A stretch of 64,000 nt of DNA from Anagrus nilaparvatae (GCA_022575985.1 JAKSXM010000007.1:14634501-14698500), one strand, 5' to 3'; positions 30,861-43,590 are shown, counted from the stretch's first letter. Program-made: numbers and translations. The notes: a model not told the origin generated them from the sequence alone.

Positions 30861-31555
30861 AATAATTCATAGATCCACAAAAGTGGTATTGCAAGACAAG
30901 TTCCTTTTACAAATAAAAAAAAATGACTTAAATATTTAAAAATAACCATTTAAGTAGATATAGAAACCTATAAAAAGTAATATTAAGACAATATAACTTA
31001 ATCTTTTTCATCCTAGTTTTAGAAATACCAGCTAATTCATACATAATATTCCATATTTTGTAACTTATTTATTATTCAATTCAGGTTCATTTTATTCATA
31101 ATTTGATAAAAATGTTCATTTTGGTAAAGCATACATTATTTGTCTAGCTATTACAAAAATTAGTTAGTTCTTTTAGTTATTAGTAATATATACAATTTAC
31201 ATGTGTAGTGTAGCCTCGAAGTTATTTCAAAAATAGTTGCATTTTATAACTCTTTGTGTCAAAGGGATTTATGTATAAAAATAAATACAAATTTATCTAA
31301 TTCGAAAAATTCCTAATGGGCGCCAATAGGATTATATGAATTCCAACATTAAATAGTAAATTTAGCATCAAGGTCGCAAAAGTTTGGAATTAGTGGGATA
31401 ATTAGCACGAAGCTAGGCAATAGTTTTATGTTATTAAGCTAATTTCTAAAGTTTTTCACCCTTATTGCTAACGATGTTTTGTGTCCACCTAAGTGTGCAT
31501 CAATTGTAAAAAATTCCGTGACAGTTTTACGTCTAGAGGGAAAATAGCTATAAAA

Positions 31556-31675
31556 TAGCTAATAGTCGAACCCCATATTTTTTCCCGTTTTTAAAACATA
31601 GTTTTGCATATAATGGAAAAAAGCCGTCTCCTTAGGGCCGAAAATAGGCTTTTTTTGCCCTAAATATGTGAAGTA
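31556..31675. repeat. Dispersed repeat, copy 2 (partial)
   Basis: Shares AGTCGAACCCCATATTTT, an AATGG-AAAAAAGCCGTCTCC phrase and GGCTTTTTTTGCCCTA with copies at 2876 and 31994. The 5' third is missing. Confidence 0.65.
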
Positions 31676-31993
31676 TTTTAAAGTATTTTGTTCCATAGAA
31701 ATCCATTTTAATTTCTGTATTTTAATTGAAACTGATAAAATCGTTGTTCGTAAGTTTGTTAAACATTCCTTTGACAACAAAAGATGTGATTAGTATATTC
31801 TTAAAAAATATGCTTTATTAATTAATTTTTAGTTTTATACGTATATAGGCACGTATCTAGAATTTTTCCGGGGGGAGAAGACTAAATAATTTTGGGGAGA
31901 GCAAAACTTAATAATAATAAAATTTAAAGTTTGATTTTCAATAATAACAATCAAATTTTGTTATTTTCTTACTTTACATTATTTATAACAATA

Positions 31994-32172
31994 GCTATTT
32001 ATTAAACAAGGGATAAAATATTAGATGCAGTTGAATGCACGAGCGAGTGCAGACAGCATGCAAAAGTCGAACCCCATATTTTGACCTATGTTCTAGAACA
32101 TAGTTTTACATATAATAGGCAAAAAGCCAACTCCCTAGGGTAGAAAATAGGCTTTTTTTGCCCTAGATATGT
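31994..32172. repeat. Dispersed repeat, copy 3
   Basis: Begins AACAAGGGATAAAATATTAG, has AGCATGCAAAAGTCGAA in the middle, and ends with the GGCAAAAAGCC/GGCTTTTTTTGCC hairpin. It matches copy 1 along its whole length. Confidence 0.7.
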
Positions 32173-33389
32173 AAATGTATTTTAATGAAGAATATTAAAT
32201 TATTGAAATCAAGGCAGCAAGCACTGCTATTTGAACTAAAAATTTTAATTCCATAGCCTCCTCGACCCTACTCTGGATAAGTGCCTGCATATAATCATAG
32301 AATAGTTCTATGATATAATATAATAGCTTTATTTATTACTTTATAGAATTAAGTGCTTACAATATAACTTAATTTGTAATAGGCTGGAAATAAAGACGAA
32401 ATGAGGAAAATTTTTATTTTGAAGCTTAAACTAAGACCAACTTAATGTTACTTTAGAAATCATAATTGCGTTTTAAATGCAGAATAATATTTTATTTAAC
32501 TTAACGTACTGACGGGATGACTTTATAGCACTTTTTAAAAAAAATTGTCAACGAAATTCGTGATATAAATGCATATTTTATGGAAATACAATTACAGTCT
32601 CTAGGTGCTACGCATCTTGGGCCTGTAAACCTTCGCATTTAGTATAATACAACTTTATATCACTTGTTTCATAAAATACTATTTTAGTTCAATAGTGACG
32701 CTTAAATTCGTATGCATTGGCTCTTAATCTTAGTTTTAGCATTGGCATTTATGCGTTAATTACAATTCTATTGTTCTTTTTTTCCAAAAACAGTCTCATT
32801 AACCGCTTCTAATGATTTTTGGCTAATTTTGGTTAAATTAGTCTTTACTAGTCCATTTTAGTTCTTAAAAAATTAAATGATTGCCTGACTTGATTTGCTT
32901 TAATTTTAAATAACTTTGATATCATACTTACTGATGTTTATTTTTTATTTTAAATTTAGAATTAAATTTTTGTTCACATTGAAATCAAAAAATTTTTTTA
33001 AAAATATTTTATGGATTAGTAAAACTTAAATCAAATCAGGTAACATTGACGCTGTTAAATAAGCATTATCTAATTTTAGCGCTTTAAAATTTAAATATTT
33101 CGCTGCTAAAGTAAAAAACGGAAACTTCTATAAGAAGTGCAAAAAAATTAAAATTGAACTATGATCATAATGCTCGCAGAATTAAAATCAGAAGCATTCT
33201 TCCTTAAAAATGCTGCACATTGATACTGTAATACTTGCTACAAAGTGATTTAGATCGATAAAAATAAAGCTTCTAAGTAATAATCAGTCCTTCGGAAAAA
33301 CAGAAATACAAAATGTTAAGAAGTACCCTACTTGAGATAAAATTTGGCCATAGTGTAAAAATATTTGTCATGCCGTTACTTTAGAAAAT

Positions 33390-35920
33390 GACTGGGTCCA
33401 AGTTAAACTGAAGGTTCGTAGAAATTGACCAAAAATATTTTTTTCTGAACGTACTAAAAATAAGTACTCTCGGACAATTTTATAGATAAAACAAATACAA
33501 ATATTTGTTATGTTCCAAATGTTTTAGATTTATTATTAAAAATTATTATTATAAACAATAATAATGATCATTCTCAGCCAATTTTAGCTTTCTAGGTAAA
33601 ATCCTTTATTTTTGGCAGCCATTTTTGTGTTATTGGGAAATTCCAGGTGTAACAAACGGAATTCCAATTACGACAAACAATTTTTTTTTTAGATTTACAA
33701 TTTAGCTATAATAAAAAACATATATTAATAGGTGGATACTCGTTTATTATATTATAGGTAAAAAGCAACTGCTAATTAAGCCTATTCTGTGAACCTCAAT
33801 AATTCTGAAAAAAATTAATCAAATTTGAAGTAAAAAGTCTTAATTAAAGAACATATGTCATTAAGATGTTAAGAAGTAAACATTTCTTATTTTCCAACAA
33901 TATAGTACATAAATGGTATTTCACTCATATACATTTAGCGATAATTTGGTGCTTTGAGTGTAATACATTTTTCTGAGCTATAAAATTTGTTACTACAAAA
34001 TGGCCCATGTTATAAATTGAAAATGGCAACAGGCATTAAAAAAAAATCGGAAAGCCAAATATTTCTTCAAAAATTATAGTAATTGTTGGAATATTTTTTA
34101 TCAAGCACCCAAAAGGATGTTTTTGCCTAATTAGAGGTTATTTTACAAATTTTTAGGTTTCTCGATTTTAATTTTTAAAAAAAACGTGGAAAAAAAGTTC
34201 ATCACTCTATATAATTATTTTAATGGAGAAGTTACTCCACAATCAATATTGTGACTTTTATGGAGACAAAAGACTCTACAACTCTCGTTTTTAAAAAAGT
34301 CATTTTTTCGATGAACTATTTGAGTCAAAATATTGATTTTGAAGGATCCTAGTCCAGTATCCTAGTGAAGTATCCTAACTAAAATGTATACATGTTTCCC
34401 AAGTTGATATATTTCATATATGTAGACTTTGGATCTTTGATGTCCCGACTATAATGCTCGACTTTTAAGTGAATAAGAAAAATAATGTCCATTTTGATAA
34501 GCTTTAATTTAAGACTCGAATTACTGATATAGTTGATATTTTTTTTGTAATTAAATGAATTTTCAATATAATGTTTTACAATTGTAGAGCTACCCCAGTC
34601 ACCTAATTTGTGTACTTCTTCTGCGGTGCAACAAGTGTTAGCCGTGGCAGATGCAGAAGATCTACGTAAAGCGTGTCCAGTATACAATTCTGCATTTTCT
34701 AGTTTTAAGTACATTGCTATTTTGAAACTGGTGCAATTTTGTGTATCCCTGCAGATGAGTTGATGGATTTTCCATTTCTATATCCAAGAAATAAGCTATT
34801 TATTTTTGTAACTTTTGGTCTAAAAGCCATATACTGTTTTAAAATTTCATAAAATGAGTCAGTTAAAAAAAATTGTTTCATTCTTCTTGTTTTTGTAATA
34901 AAGACGTCTGCTCTTTTTTTTCTTTTAAATCGTTTATTTGAATTTTATGAATATCACTTCTTCTTAGGCAACCTTTAAGTCCCATGACTAATACGGTTTT
35001 ATGTAATAAATACTTATCATTTGGTGCAGTTTTTAAAAATTCTTCGCAATGTTCTTCTTCAAGAATTTTTGAGGTTTTTGGTTCATACCCTTTTTGATTT
35101 TATCTTCGTCTTAGAAATAATGATAATCCACCGAAATTCTTAAAATTTTTACACTTCTCCCACTTATATTTTTAAAATTATATTTAGACATCAATAATCA
35201 AGATAATTCTTATGGGAGATTTATTTTACTCCCTAGTCCCTCTTAAATTATTTCACCTCAACATTTATAATTCTTTGTTTTTTATTTCGCTGTCTTTCGC
35301 AATTTGTTTTCTTTCTTTTTTCATTACTGTTTACTAACTATTGCCTTTTGAAGTAAGTCAAAAAAGTTTAAAAAAAAAACGTACTTTTTGACCGTACGCC
35401 TGCCTTTTATTAATAGAGTTATAAAAAAAAATTTTACAGACTTAATGATGTTTTAGGTCTTAATTTTCATTTGACGTAAAAAAAATCTGTTTGTCGTAAC
35501 CGTAATTTTTTTTGCCTTACTGGAAATTCCTTTAGGAAACCGGAAATTTTTTTCATTGTAGAAGAAAATTGAGCCTGCACATTTTTTTTATTTAACCTGA
35601 AAGGCGCAGTGAAAAACGAAATTTCTTGCGCATGTGTAGTCCAAATCAAATTTTGAATATCGGAATCGAATATTCAGGAAATTTCGTATAAACACATGCA
35701 AGGAAAATATATTTCACCTAAGTATTTGGCAGCAAAAAATATGAATATTTTGCGTCAATTAACCGCAGTAAGCCAATAACAAAAAAAATGGCTGCCAAAA
35801 ATCAAGAATTTGACCTAGAAAACTTAAATTGGCTGTGAATACTTATTTTTAGTTGTTTTTTCGGAAAAAATAGTTACTTCCGCTTTCTACGATTCTTCGG
35901 TCCAACTTGGGCCCTGTTGG
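33390..35920 (-). mobile_element. Crypton-like element bounded by inverted ends
   Basis: The left side has GGGTCCAAGTT (33391), CAGCCAATTTTAG...CTAGGTAAAATCC (about 33587) and TTTTTGGCAGCCATTTTTGTG (about 33614). The right side has the reverse complements: ATGGCTGCCAAAAATC (about 35789), GACCTAGAAAACTTAAATTGGCTG (about 35813) and AACTTGGGCCC (about 35904). A tyrosine-recombinase relic lies between them on the minus strand. Classical Cryptons lack terminal inverted repeats, so the ends may belong to a different element that carries or flanks the relic. Confidence 0.55.
34540..35110 (-). pseudogene. Crypton-type tyrosine recombinase, degraded
   Basis: On the minus strand from about 35100 the frame reads I-L-E-E-E-H-C-E-E-F-L, Y-L-L-H-K-T-V-L-V-M-G-L-K-G and C-L-R-R-S-D-I-H-K-I, then a break near 34880. 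After another break near 34715 it reads T-G-H-A-L-R-R-S-S-A-S-A-T-A, E-E-V-H-K-L-G-D-W-G-S-S and V-K-H-Y-I-E-N-S. These are the catalytic first Arg (R-R-S-D), the H-x-x-R box and the nucleophile Tyr (H-Y-I-E) of tyrosine recombinases, in the style of animal Cryptons and related host genes. At least two breaks disable it. Confidence 0.75.
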
Positions 35921-36149
35921 ACTACAGAATGATCATTCAAAGTAAATTTTAATTTTGTTAATTATTATATGCACCTTCATTTAAAATATTACCTGTTATT
36001 TGAGAACTAGACTTCTGAAAAAAAACTTTTATTAACAAATGTATAACAGTGTCAAAAAACTGAATATTTTAGATTAAAAGTATAAAATTTAAGAAAGATG
36101 TGTAACACTGTATATCAAAATAAGCTTAATGTTTGAAAATATTTTTTAA

Positions 36150-36365
36150 TAAAAAATGTTTTAATAAATTATAACCATAATATTTAAAAATGTAAGAATT
36201 TTATGATCTATGAAAATTGATGTACAATTATTGAATAAAGTTCAATTTAAAAAAAATATCTATTTGTGCATTAATTTACCATAACTACTGCCAAATTCAT
36301 AAATTTGAACTTTATTTTTAAAAAAACGATTAATTATTTTATTGTTTTTCAGATTATCGTTAAAT
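36150..36365 (+). repeat. Duplicated pre-exon segment, copy 1
   Basis: Aligns with 45985-46170: both contain AATATTTAAAAAT-TAAGAATTTTAT, then ATTGAATAAA-TTCAATT, CCAAATTCATAAA and a final TTTTTCAGATT-TCGT-AAATTT. Here the acceptor (ends 36352) is followed by an early stop, so only the intron end survives. Confidence 0.65.
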
Positions 36366-36893
36366 TTAAGAGAATTTAGTACTGAAAATTTACAGACTCC
36401 GAAAATAAAAAAGTAACAAATACATATTCTAATTTACTTTTGATATACAAATGGAGGTATCCATGACTTAATATTTCGAATGAAGAAAAAAACAAGGAAA
36501 GAAACTGAAATATGTTGGTATTCAAGAAATGATCAAAATATAAATTTAAAACACACATCTACTGTAGTTAGATATATAATGCTATAATAAAACGAATATT
36601 AAATGATTATCAAAAAATTTAATTTGGATTGAATTATTATTTTTACTTATATTTTAAGCAAAAAAAATTTTTTTGGGCTTTATTCTTAATTCTTATTTGA
36701 CTCAGAAAACATTTACTTATTACTGAAATCTTTGAATCTATATGTTTGCACTATTTTAAATTCCTCTTTCAAAATTTTCGGCTTTTTATTTAATTTTGTT
36801 AAAATATTAGCTAAATGAAAAAATTTATCCAATAAAATATATTCTATTTTTTTCTTAACATCTTGCAATTAACACTTTTTAATTTTGTTTCAG

Positions 36894-37621
36894 AAATCAT
36901 TCTTTTTAGAAAGTTAGAGTACAATGAAGATGATACAGAAATTGATGTTGAGCATTCAGACCATGAAGATCATAACCAAATACCATCTGAAATAAAAACA
37001 GAAAATCATGAAATAGTTGATAAAACTTCTAAAAATAAAATATTTATTTCTAATGAAATTTTTGATACAAGTAAAGATGTAGGCATAAATTTAAGTGAAA
37101 CCTCTGGAGATAAAACAAAAGGTTATCTAAAAGTACGGCAGTTTTTAACTGAATTAAGTAATAAAAACCTGGAAGTAATAAAAGATAAACCTAAAACTTT
37201 TGAGTGTAAAGGTTGCCATGAAAAATTCTCAAATGAAAATTATCTCGATGAGCATTATCAAGAAAATTTCAAATTACATGAATATCATTGTATTTATTGT
37301 GACTTTGAAGTTAAAAGTCCAGAGATAGAAAAAATAATATCACATGTTGACATTGCTCATAAAAATGTAACATATTATTGTTTGGCATATGCCAAACATT
37401 GTTATGAAAAATCAGGAATCAAACCTAAAAATGATGATAAATTTTATTGCCACAAATGTCCTGAATTTTTTATAAGCCAACAAAAATTAGACGGACATTT
37501 AAGTACTCATTGTTGCAGAAAATATGTTTGTTTATATTGTCATGAATCATTTAAATTAATAGATATTAAAAACCATGTAAATAGAGTTCATTGTAATGAA
37601 AAATTATTATATCAAACTTAA
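36894..37621 (+). CDS. lola: Long acidic multi-finger exon (13), paralogue of 19044
   Basis: Acceptor AATTTTGTTTCAG ends at 36893; AA makes Glu, then I-I-L-F-R-K-L-E-Y-N-E-D-D-T-E-I-D. It has 242 residues with the same plan as the exon at 19044: an acidic lead, then F-E-C-K-G-C-H-E-K-F, H-Y-Q-E-N-F, Y-H-C-I-Y-C-D-F, A-H-K-N-V-T-Y-Y-C-L-A-Y-A-K-H-C, F-Y-C-H-K-C-P-E-F-F, H-L-S-T-H-C and Y-V-C-L-Y-C-H-E-S-F, closing H-V-N-R-V-H. The Lys-rich block of the 19044 exon is missing, and the E-C-G of the third finger is H-C-C. The shared plan points to duplication of one ancestral long cassette across the homeobox region. I see no private start exon for this copy. Confidence 0.88.
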
Positions 37622-37729
37622 TTACATTTATGAAAAATCTTTTTAACAATGGTCAAATGTAATAACGCGCCCACCAGGCACCAAAAGTGTATCGAGATAT
37701 TGAATAAAAACCATTTTTTCAACTATAAG

Positions 37730-38395
37730 TACACGGCAGGTTGTTTTGCTTGAAAATTCAAGTAGTTTGCTTAAATTGCTTGAAATTTTAAGCAATTAAA
37801 TCAGATAAAATGACTCTAGGAAAGCTTAAATTTTGTTCCCCTCCCTTTTTTTAAGAGTTATTTGAGAAAAAAATTTGGATTACCTGCTGTTTTACCTAAT
37901 TGCCAATTTCTTTCATTTTTTAGTTCATAAATTTCTGGTTTGTTACTGTTTTTATGTTATCCAGAGGGAATGGGGGGTAGGTAAATAAGGTGAAACATGT
38001 TTAAAAAAAATTCATTATTGATTTGTAGATAAAAACTAAATTTTTAAATAATTATAAAAACTAAGTAATTAAAATAAATTAGAAAAAAACTAGATTTTCC
38101 AAGCATATATAGAATAAATTAATTGTCAAAAAACTATGTTAAAAAAAATAATACTTTAAGCTTACAGTTACACGAAAATTAAATTTTAATAATTTTTTTC
38201 ATTTTGAAACTACAAGACAATTAATTTTCTGAAATATATTTACCTGAGTCTTACTTGACGAATTTCCGACAAAAAACTTACCAGTGAGATTTAAACATTA
38301 GTCCATGTTACGTAATAAGTAAATGTAAATAGATTTGAGATAACATTTGAGATAACAATTGCTTGAAATTTCAAGCAAAGCAGCCTGACCGTGTA
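37730..38395. mobile_element. Non-autonomous DNA transposon with ~34-bp inverted ends
   Basis: Left end TACACGGCAGGTTGTTTTGC, continuing TTGAAAATTCAAG; the right end reversed reads TACACGGTCAGGCTGCTTTG, continuing CTTGAAATTTCAAG. The interior has no coding sequence. No target duplication was confirmed. Confidence 0.75.
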
Positions 38396-38550
38396 TTTTC
38401 ATGGAAATAAATGAGGTATTACATCCAAATTAAAAAAAAAAAAAGTAGTTTGAGATTTTTTGATGAAAAAATTTTTGAAAAAAAATTAGGTAACAATAAA
38501 ATATTATTTTTACTTTTTTAATTCATAAAGGTTGTGAAATATGAGCGGTT

Positions 38551-38557
38551 ACATACA

Positions 38558-38595
<38 letters not shown>
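38551..38595. repeat. (CA)n microsatellite
   Basis: Uninterrupted ACACAC over about 30 bases, with ACAT units at both sides. Confidence 0.95.
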
Positions 38596-39539
38596 GATTG
38601 TTTTTAAAAACCAGTTTTTTAGCTTCCTGAGCTCTCAAAACGTGCTTATATGCCAAAAAATCAAAAACCAAAATTGGAAAATATTTTAGGCTATAAAGAA
38701 TGATTTTTTCTAGGGAATGAATCAATATGTAGCCACAAATGTTATTAGAAATGGATTGTCGACCTATTTCAAAACTAACTCTGCCTTACCGACTCAATGT
38801 TAAAAGTATAGGGGTTTAGGATGGAAATTTATTAAGATTAGGATAAAAAATTTATTAAGATTTTATAAAGGGCTTTTGCAACTTTTTGGCTGATGAGTTA
38901 CAATAAACATTGTATTATTTTTTATGATACAGAAAAATCTTAAGATTGGATAATTATTGCTTGGAATATGATACCCATTGTATTGATAAATAAAAAAAGA
39001 AAAATTAAAAGTGAATTCAAATATTTTAGAGAAATGTAATAAATTTAAAAATTAAAATAAACTATTTAATTCTATCGAATGACATAGATCTTATAGAACT
39101 AGCATGGATCCCTATTTCTTAGATATTTTTCATTCGTATTAATGATATAATCTATTATATATACGTTTTATTAGAACAAAGTGCAGTTGCCGCATTTAAA
39201 AAACTGCAGAATAGTTCTTCTAACTTAATAGGAAATTCTATCAACACGTAATTAAGAATAAAAATAAAGTTTCTGCAAATGATGGTTCCATGCCAGATCT
39301 AGAAGTCTATTTATTTATTTTTTAGTAAAATAACGAAATAACTGAAAATTGTATTACATACATACAATTTACTCCAGTCATAATACAAGAGGGAGAAGGG
39401 GTTGTGAAGAATATTATATATTCTTTACTTAAAAATATTTAATAAGCCTTGATAATGAAGACTGTAGGTTTTCTAAACGTGGGCAATTTATTGAAAAAAT
39501 AAAGCAAATAATTGTTAGCTCAGAAATCAAATATTTTTA

Positions 39540-40035
39540 TTTAATATTATCTAGTACGGGTTTTTCGGGTCGCCGATCACGAACTTGAGGGTATTTTTTT
39601 AAATAATTGCAGCTGCACACTTGAATTAGCAAAAAATACCTCCAAAAGGAGTATTTTTTACATATTAGCACATTAAGTGCCCAGATTTGGCCCATAGGGG
39701 TTCTGCGGGACCCTAATCAAGAATTTTGGTGATTTTTTTAGGTAAAATTAATATTTCAGCCATAAATTAGCTGAAAGTGCTAAAATAGCAAAAACTACCC
39801 CTAAAAGAGGTATTTTTTATAAATATTAATACTTCACTATTTAAGGGTAAAATATTAATTTTTCAAAAACATATTACCGAAATTCTTGATCAACAACTTA
39901 AAAAACCCAAATGGGCCACATCTGGACACATTCGAAAAAATTCTTTAAAAGAAAGACCCCAAAATTTGGGAACAACAACCTATATTAAAGTGAATCCGGT
40001 GGTTGGCAGTAACAATAAAACCAAACCCGTATTAA
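39540..40035. repeat. Repeat related to the insertion at 11.6 kb
   Basis: Holds TAGCAAAAACTACCCCTAAA, GGTAAAATATTAATTTTTC, CGAAATTCTTGATCAACAA and a closing AACAATAAAACCAAACCCGTATT. The last phrase also occurs at 12085-12105 (GATAATACAACCAAACCCGTATT). It is a diverged member of the same family. Confidence 0.65.
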
Positions 40036-40065
40036 TTAATTAATTTATTGATTAATTTATTTTTT

Positions 40066-41160
40066 TTGTTTTAGGTGACAATTTATCAAGATCTTTAAAA
40101 AAAATATTATTATCTGGATTTTGAGACTATATCGACGTTTAAATTTAATCCAGATTTATTAGTGATAGAATTATGGAAAAATCGAGAAGAAAATAGAATC
40201 CATATACTTTTATGTTAAAAACCAGACTTCTAGTTTTTATTATTCTGCAAAAAAAATTCTTACACTTGATTTTCGGGATTCAAAAAACTGCCCCGGATGG
40301 AAAATGATAATTATGAATAGTGAATGGCATCTATCATGAGCATGTTTTTAATATCTCTCACAAAAAACTATCTAACTAATTCATTTACTGTTCATTTTTA
40401 AAATTTTACGTAATTTTTTCGTCAGCTAAAATTATATTTTATTAAGTAAAAGTCTATTTCAATGAGAATATTGGATTTAAATAAATAAAATTAAAAAATT
40501 AAATTAGAAAAAAATGAACTTACTGTGGCTAAATTTCAAAGAATCCTTGATATTTCAGGTTAAATGTAATCAAATTTTTAATGTCATAATTTTGTTTAAA
40601 TCTTATTTCTACTTTATGTGGTTCCATACTCCCATATCTTAATTTAAGTAGGCATTAGCATCTTCTATAATTTATTTTCTACCTCAGATTTAATTGATTA
40701 ATTATTATATTATATATATAATACTGAACTAATATTTATAATTTGTACATTTTAGTTAATGACATTGACGATGAAGAATCTATTGAAATAGACGTTTCAA
40801 CTTGTGATGATGACTTAAACGACAATAAGTTTGATCTATCAGCAACTGCGAAATGGAGCTTAGATACTCAAAAGGAAACTGCGATTCAAGAGAGAGCAAA
40901 TAGTGTCACTTTAATTAAACCGCCTGCACAATCTCAAATTTTTGGGAAAATGAGTCAAGCTAATTTTACAACTGTAGAGAAAAGAAAACGGGGTAGACCA
41001 CGTAAATTGAAGATAGTTAATATATCTTCATTAAAAGCTGACTCGAGTCAAAACTCAGTTATCATCAAGCAAGCAAAAAATAAAAATCTGTCGGAAAATT
41101 CAATAAAAAAGGAGATTATTGAAAATGTTACAAAATCTAGATGCGGTCCCGGGCGAAAAC
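40066..41160 (+). repeat. Tandem segmental duplication, copy 1
   Basis: From TTTTAGGTGACAATTTATCA at 40070 through the coding start at 40756 to about 41160, this aligns in order with 42366-43590. A shorter upstream block (38940-39080 with 42095-42240) also matches, so the original unit was larger and is interrupted here by the repeat at 39.54 kb. Confidence 0.8.
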
Positions 41161-41381
41161 GTGGGCCTAAGTATTTGCTTGCGAAACATGGGAGGAGTCA
41201 TAAACATTCAAATTTTTCCTGTGACGAATGTGGTAAGGTTTTTGTAAATCCATTTTCTTTTCGTCGACACAAAAATGCACATAAAGGAGTTAAAGCTTAT
41301 AAATGTGATTATTGTGGAAAAGCGTTCAATAGACCTGATAGTTTGAAAAGGCATCGGGCTATTCATAATAGAAAGAAATAA
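40756..41381 (+). CDS. lola: Zinc-finger exon with AT-hook-like motif (14)
   Basis: Acceptor TTTGTACATTTTAG ends at 40755; TT makes Val, then N-D-I-D-D-E-E-S-I-E-I-D-V-S. It has 208 residues: an acidic lead, an AT-hook-like K-R-K-R-G-R-P-R-K-L-K about residue 75-85, a Ser/Asn/Lys linker, P-G-R-K-R-G-P-K, then two canonical C2H2 fingers, F-S-C-D-E-C-G-K-V-F ... R-R-H-K-N-A-H and Y-K-C-D-Y-C-G-K-A-F ... K-R-H-R-A-I-H. Both fingers have the classic H-x3-H ending and a K-G-V-K-A linker in TGEKP position, unlike the E-C-G pairs of the other cassettes. AATAAA is at 41453-41458. Confidence 0.87.
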
Positions 41382-43099
41382 ATAGAGTGAAGATGATTTT
41401 CAAAGTTGAATTTGTTGTAATGAAAATTTATTTTTCTTTTGTACTTATATTAAATAAAGTTTTTCAGATATTATTTTGACTACATATTATCTATTTTGCC
41501 CAATTTTGACTTATTTCTTATTAAAATTGTACATTTAGTACAGAAAGGAGAAGGTTATTATTATTGTTATACGTATTTAATTATTTTTCATGGCTTGAAA
41601 TTCTGTAAGGATTTTATTTGAACTGATTTTAATTTGTACGCTCGTATGTACGTGACTTTATTGAATGTGTTGCCTTAGGTAATATTAATATGATCGGTAT
41701 TTAATTTTGCAAACAATTTATTTTTCGCAACTTTTTTTTATTACAGGGCTTAATCATTGAGTATTTGCAATTGTTCTAAAAAGTTATTATAAAAATAAAA
41801 ATAAAAAATATAATTTATTTTGCTATAAAATAATTTTAAATCTTAGGCCGACTTTTTTAAAAAGACGGAACCAAGTGACAAATTAGTTTATTATGTTATA
41901 AGGGAATGCTTAAATTTGCTTAAACACATATCTTGTTTAAGGGTTCCAATTAATGAAACAGTGTTTCGGGAGTTATGTAAGGATTTTAGAGTCCTGACAG
42001 AATTTCAAATCATGGAAAATAAATATATACGTATGACCTATGACAATAATGAAATTAAAATTTGCATTAAAAAATTTATTAAGAGATGCAATTGGATTTA
42101 CAATGTTTTGGCTGAGAAATTATGATACACATTGTATTGATAATTAATAAACGAAAAATTTACTATGGATTCGAATATTCCAGAGAAATGCAATAAACTT
42201 AAAAAATAAAATTAACTATTGAATTCTACAACGAAATAACTAAAAAGTATCTTAAATACAATTGATTAGCTCAGTGGTGAATACCCCACTATAAAAACTA
42301 GTTATAGTTTATTTATTTTGTAGCACAAAAAATGAATTAACTAAAAATTGTTTTAAATAAAATTGATTAATTTATTTTTTTTTGTTTTAGGTGACAATTC
42401 ATCAAGATATTTTTTAAAAATATTTTTATCTGGATGATATATTTTGAGACTATATCGACGTTTAAATTTAATCCAGATTCATTGGTGATGAAATTATGGA
42501 AAAATCGAGAAGAAAATTGAATCTATAAGAAAAGTTATATTTTTATGTTCAATAGGTTAAAAAAAGTTCATCTATTTTTGAAAAGATAATATTATATCGC
42601 AAACAACTGATTCACCATTTTTGACTCTCTGTTTTCACTTTCATTTTTTATAATTAAAATAATGAATGCATTTGCTTTATAATCTTATGCACGAATTTCC
42701 AAAATAATTTTTTATGAAACTGCATAATTCATTTAATGTTTGCTGTTATAATTTAATCCTGTAATGTTTTCAAAAGCTAAAATTATATTTTTATCAAGTA
42801 AAAACCTATTTTGGTGAGAATATTGGACTGGAATAAATAAAAATAAAAAACAAAAAAATTGCTCTTCTAGAAAAAATTAAATCATTTTGGCTAAATTTCA
42901 AAGAATCCTTGATATTTTAGGTTAATTAGGTGATCAAATGTGATGATTTTTATTTATACTTGCTGCAGTCCCATATTCTAATTGAAATAAGCGTTAAAAT
43001 CTTACAAAATGTATTTTCTGCCTCAGATTTAACCGATTAATTAAAATTTAATTTCTGTATTTAATTACTGAACTAATATTTATAAATTATACATTTTAG
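41382..43099. other. Spacer and duplicated non-coding sequence
   Basis: 42095-42240 and 42366-43099 are the upstream part of duplication copy 2. An acceptor-like TTTTGTTTTAG precedes GTGACAATT in both copies (40074 and 42391), but its phase-1 frame (G-D-N-L-S-R-S-L-K-K in copy 1) ends within about 16 codons. No separate gene is seen. Confidence 0.5.
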
Positions 43100-43590
43100 T
43101 TAATGAAATTGAAGATGAAGAATCTATTGAAATAGATGTTTCAACTTGTGATGATGACTTCAATGACAATAATTTTGATCTATCAGCGGCTGCGAAATTA
43201 AGCTTAGATTCTCAAAATACAACTGGAATTCAAGAGAGTCCAAGTAGTGTTTCTTTAATTAAACTGCCTAAAATAACTCAAATTTTTGGAAATATGAGTG
43301 AAGAAAATCTTACAGTTCTAGAGAAAAGAAAACCGGGTAGACCTTTTAAATCAAAAAATTTAAGAGGGGCAATCAGTAGGAATCAACGCTTTGAAAATGT
43401 TGTAAAAACGAATAATAAAGCATTTTTGAGAAAAAAAATTAGTATATCTTCATTAAAAGCTGACTTGAGTCAAAATCCAGTGATTAGCAGTCAAGCAAAG
43501 TATAAAAGTCAGTCGGAAAATTTAATAAAAAAGGAAATTGTTGAAAATGTTACAAAAACCAGATGCGAACCCGGTGTGAAGTGTAAAAGT
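42366..43590 (+). repeat. Tandem segmental duplication, copy 2
   Basis: Aligned with 40066-41160. Coding similarity is clear in V-N-E-I-E-D-E-E-S-I-E-I-D-V-S and in T-V-L-E-K-R-K-P-G-R-P. It has extra coding sequence inserted relative to copy 1 around 43330-43440. Confidence 0.8.

Larger units (their letters stand above)
30861..33389. other. Long stretch without a recognised gene; repeats
   Basis: 3' UTR of the homeobox exon (AATAAA about 31281), then dispersed repeat copies at 31556-31675 and 31994-32172. 32.2-33.4 kb is AT-rich with nothing recognised. Confidence 0.5.

Noticed and set aside
38551..38595. CA run as a regulatory element
   Set aside because: An ordinary microsatellite; nothing in the sequence ties it to a gene.
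41916..42125. 69-codon open frame
   Set aside because: Its end lies in duplicated non-coding sequence (42095-42240) whose other copy is not open.
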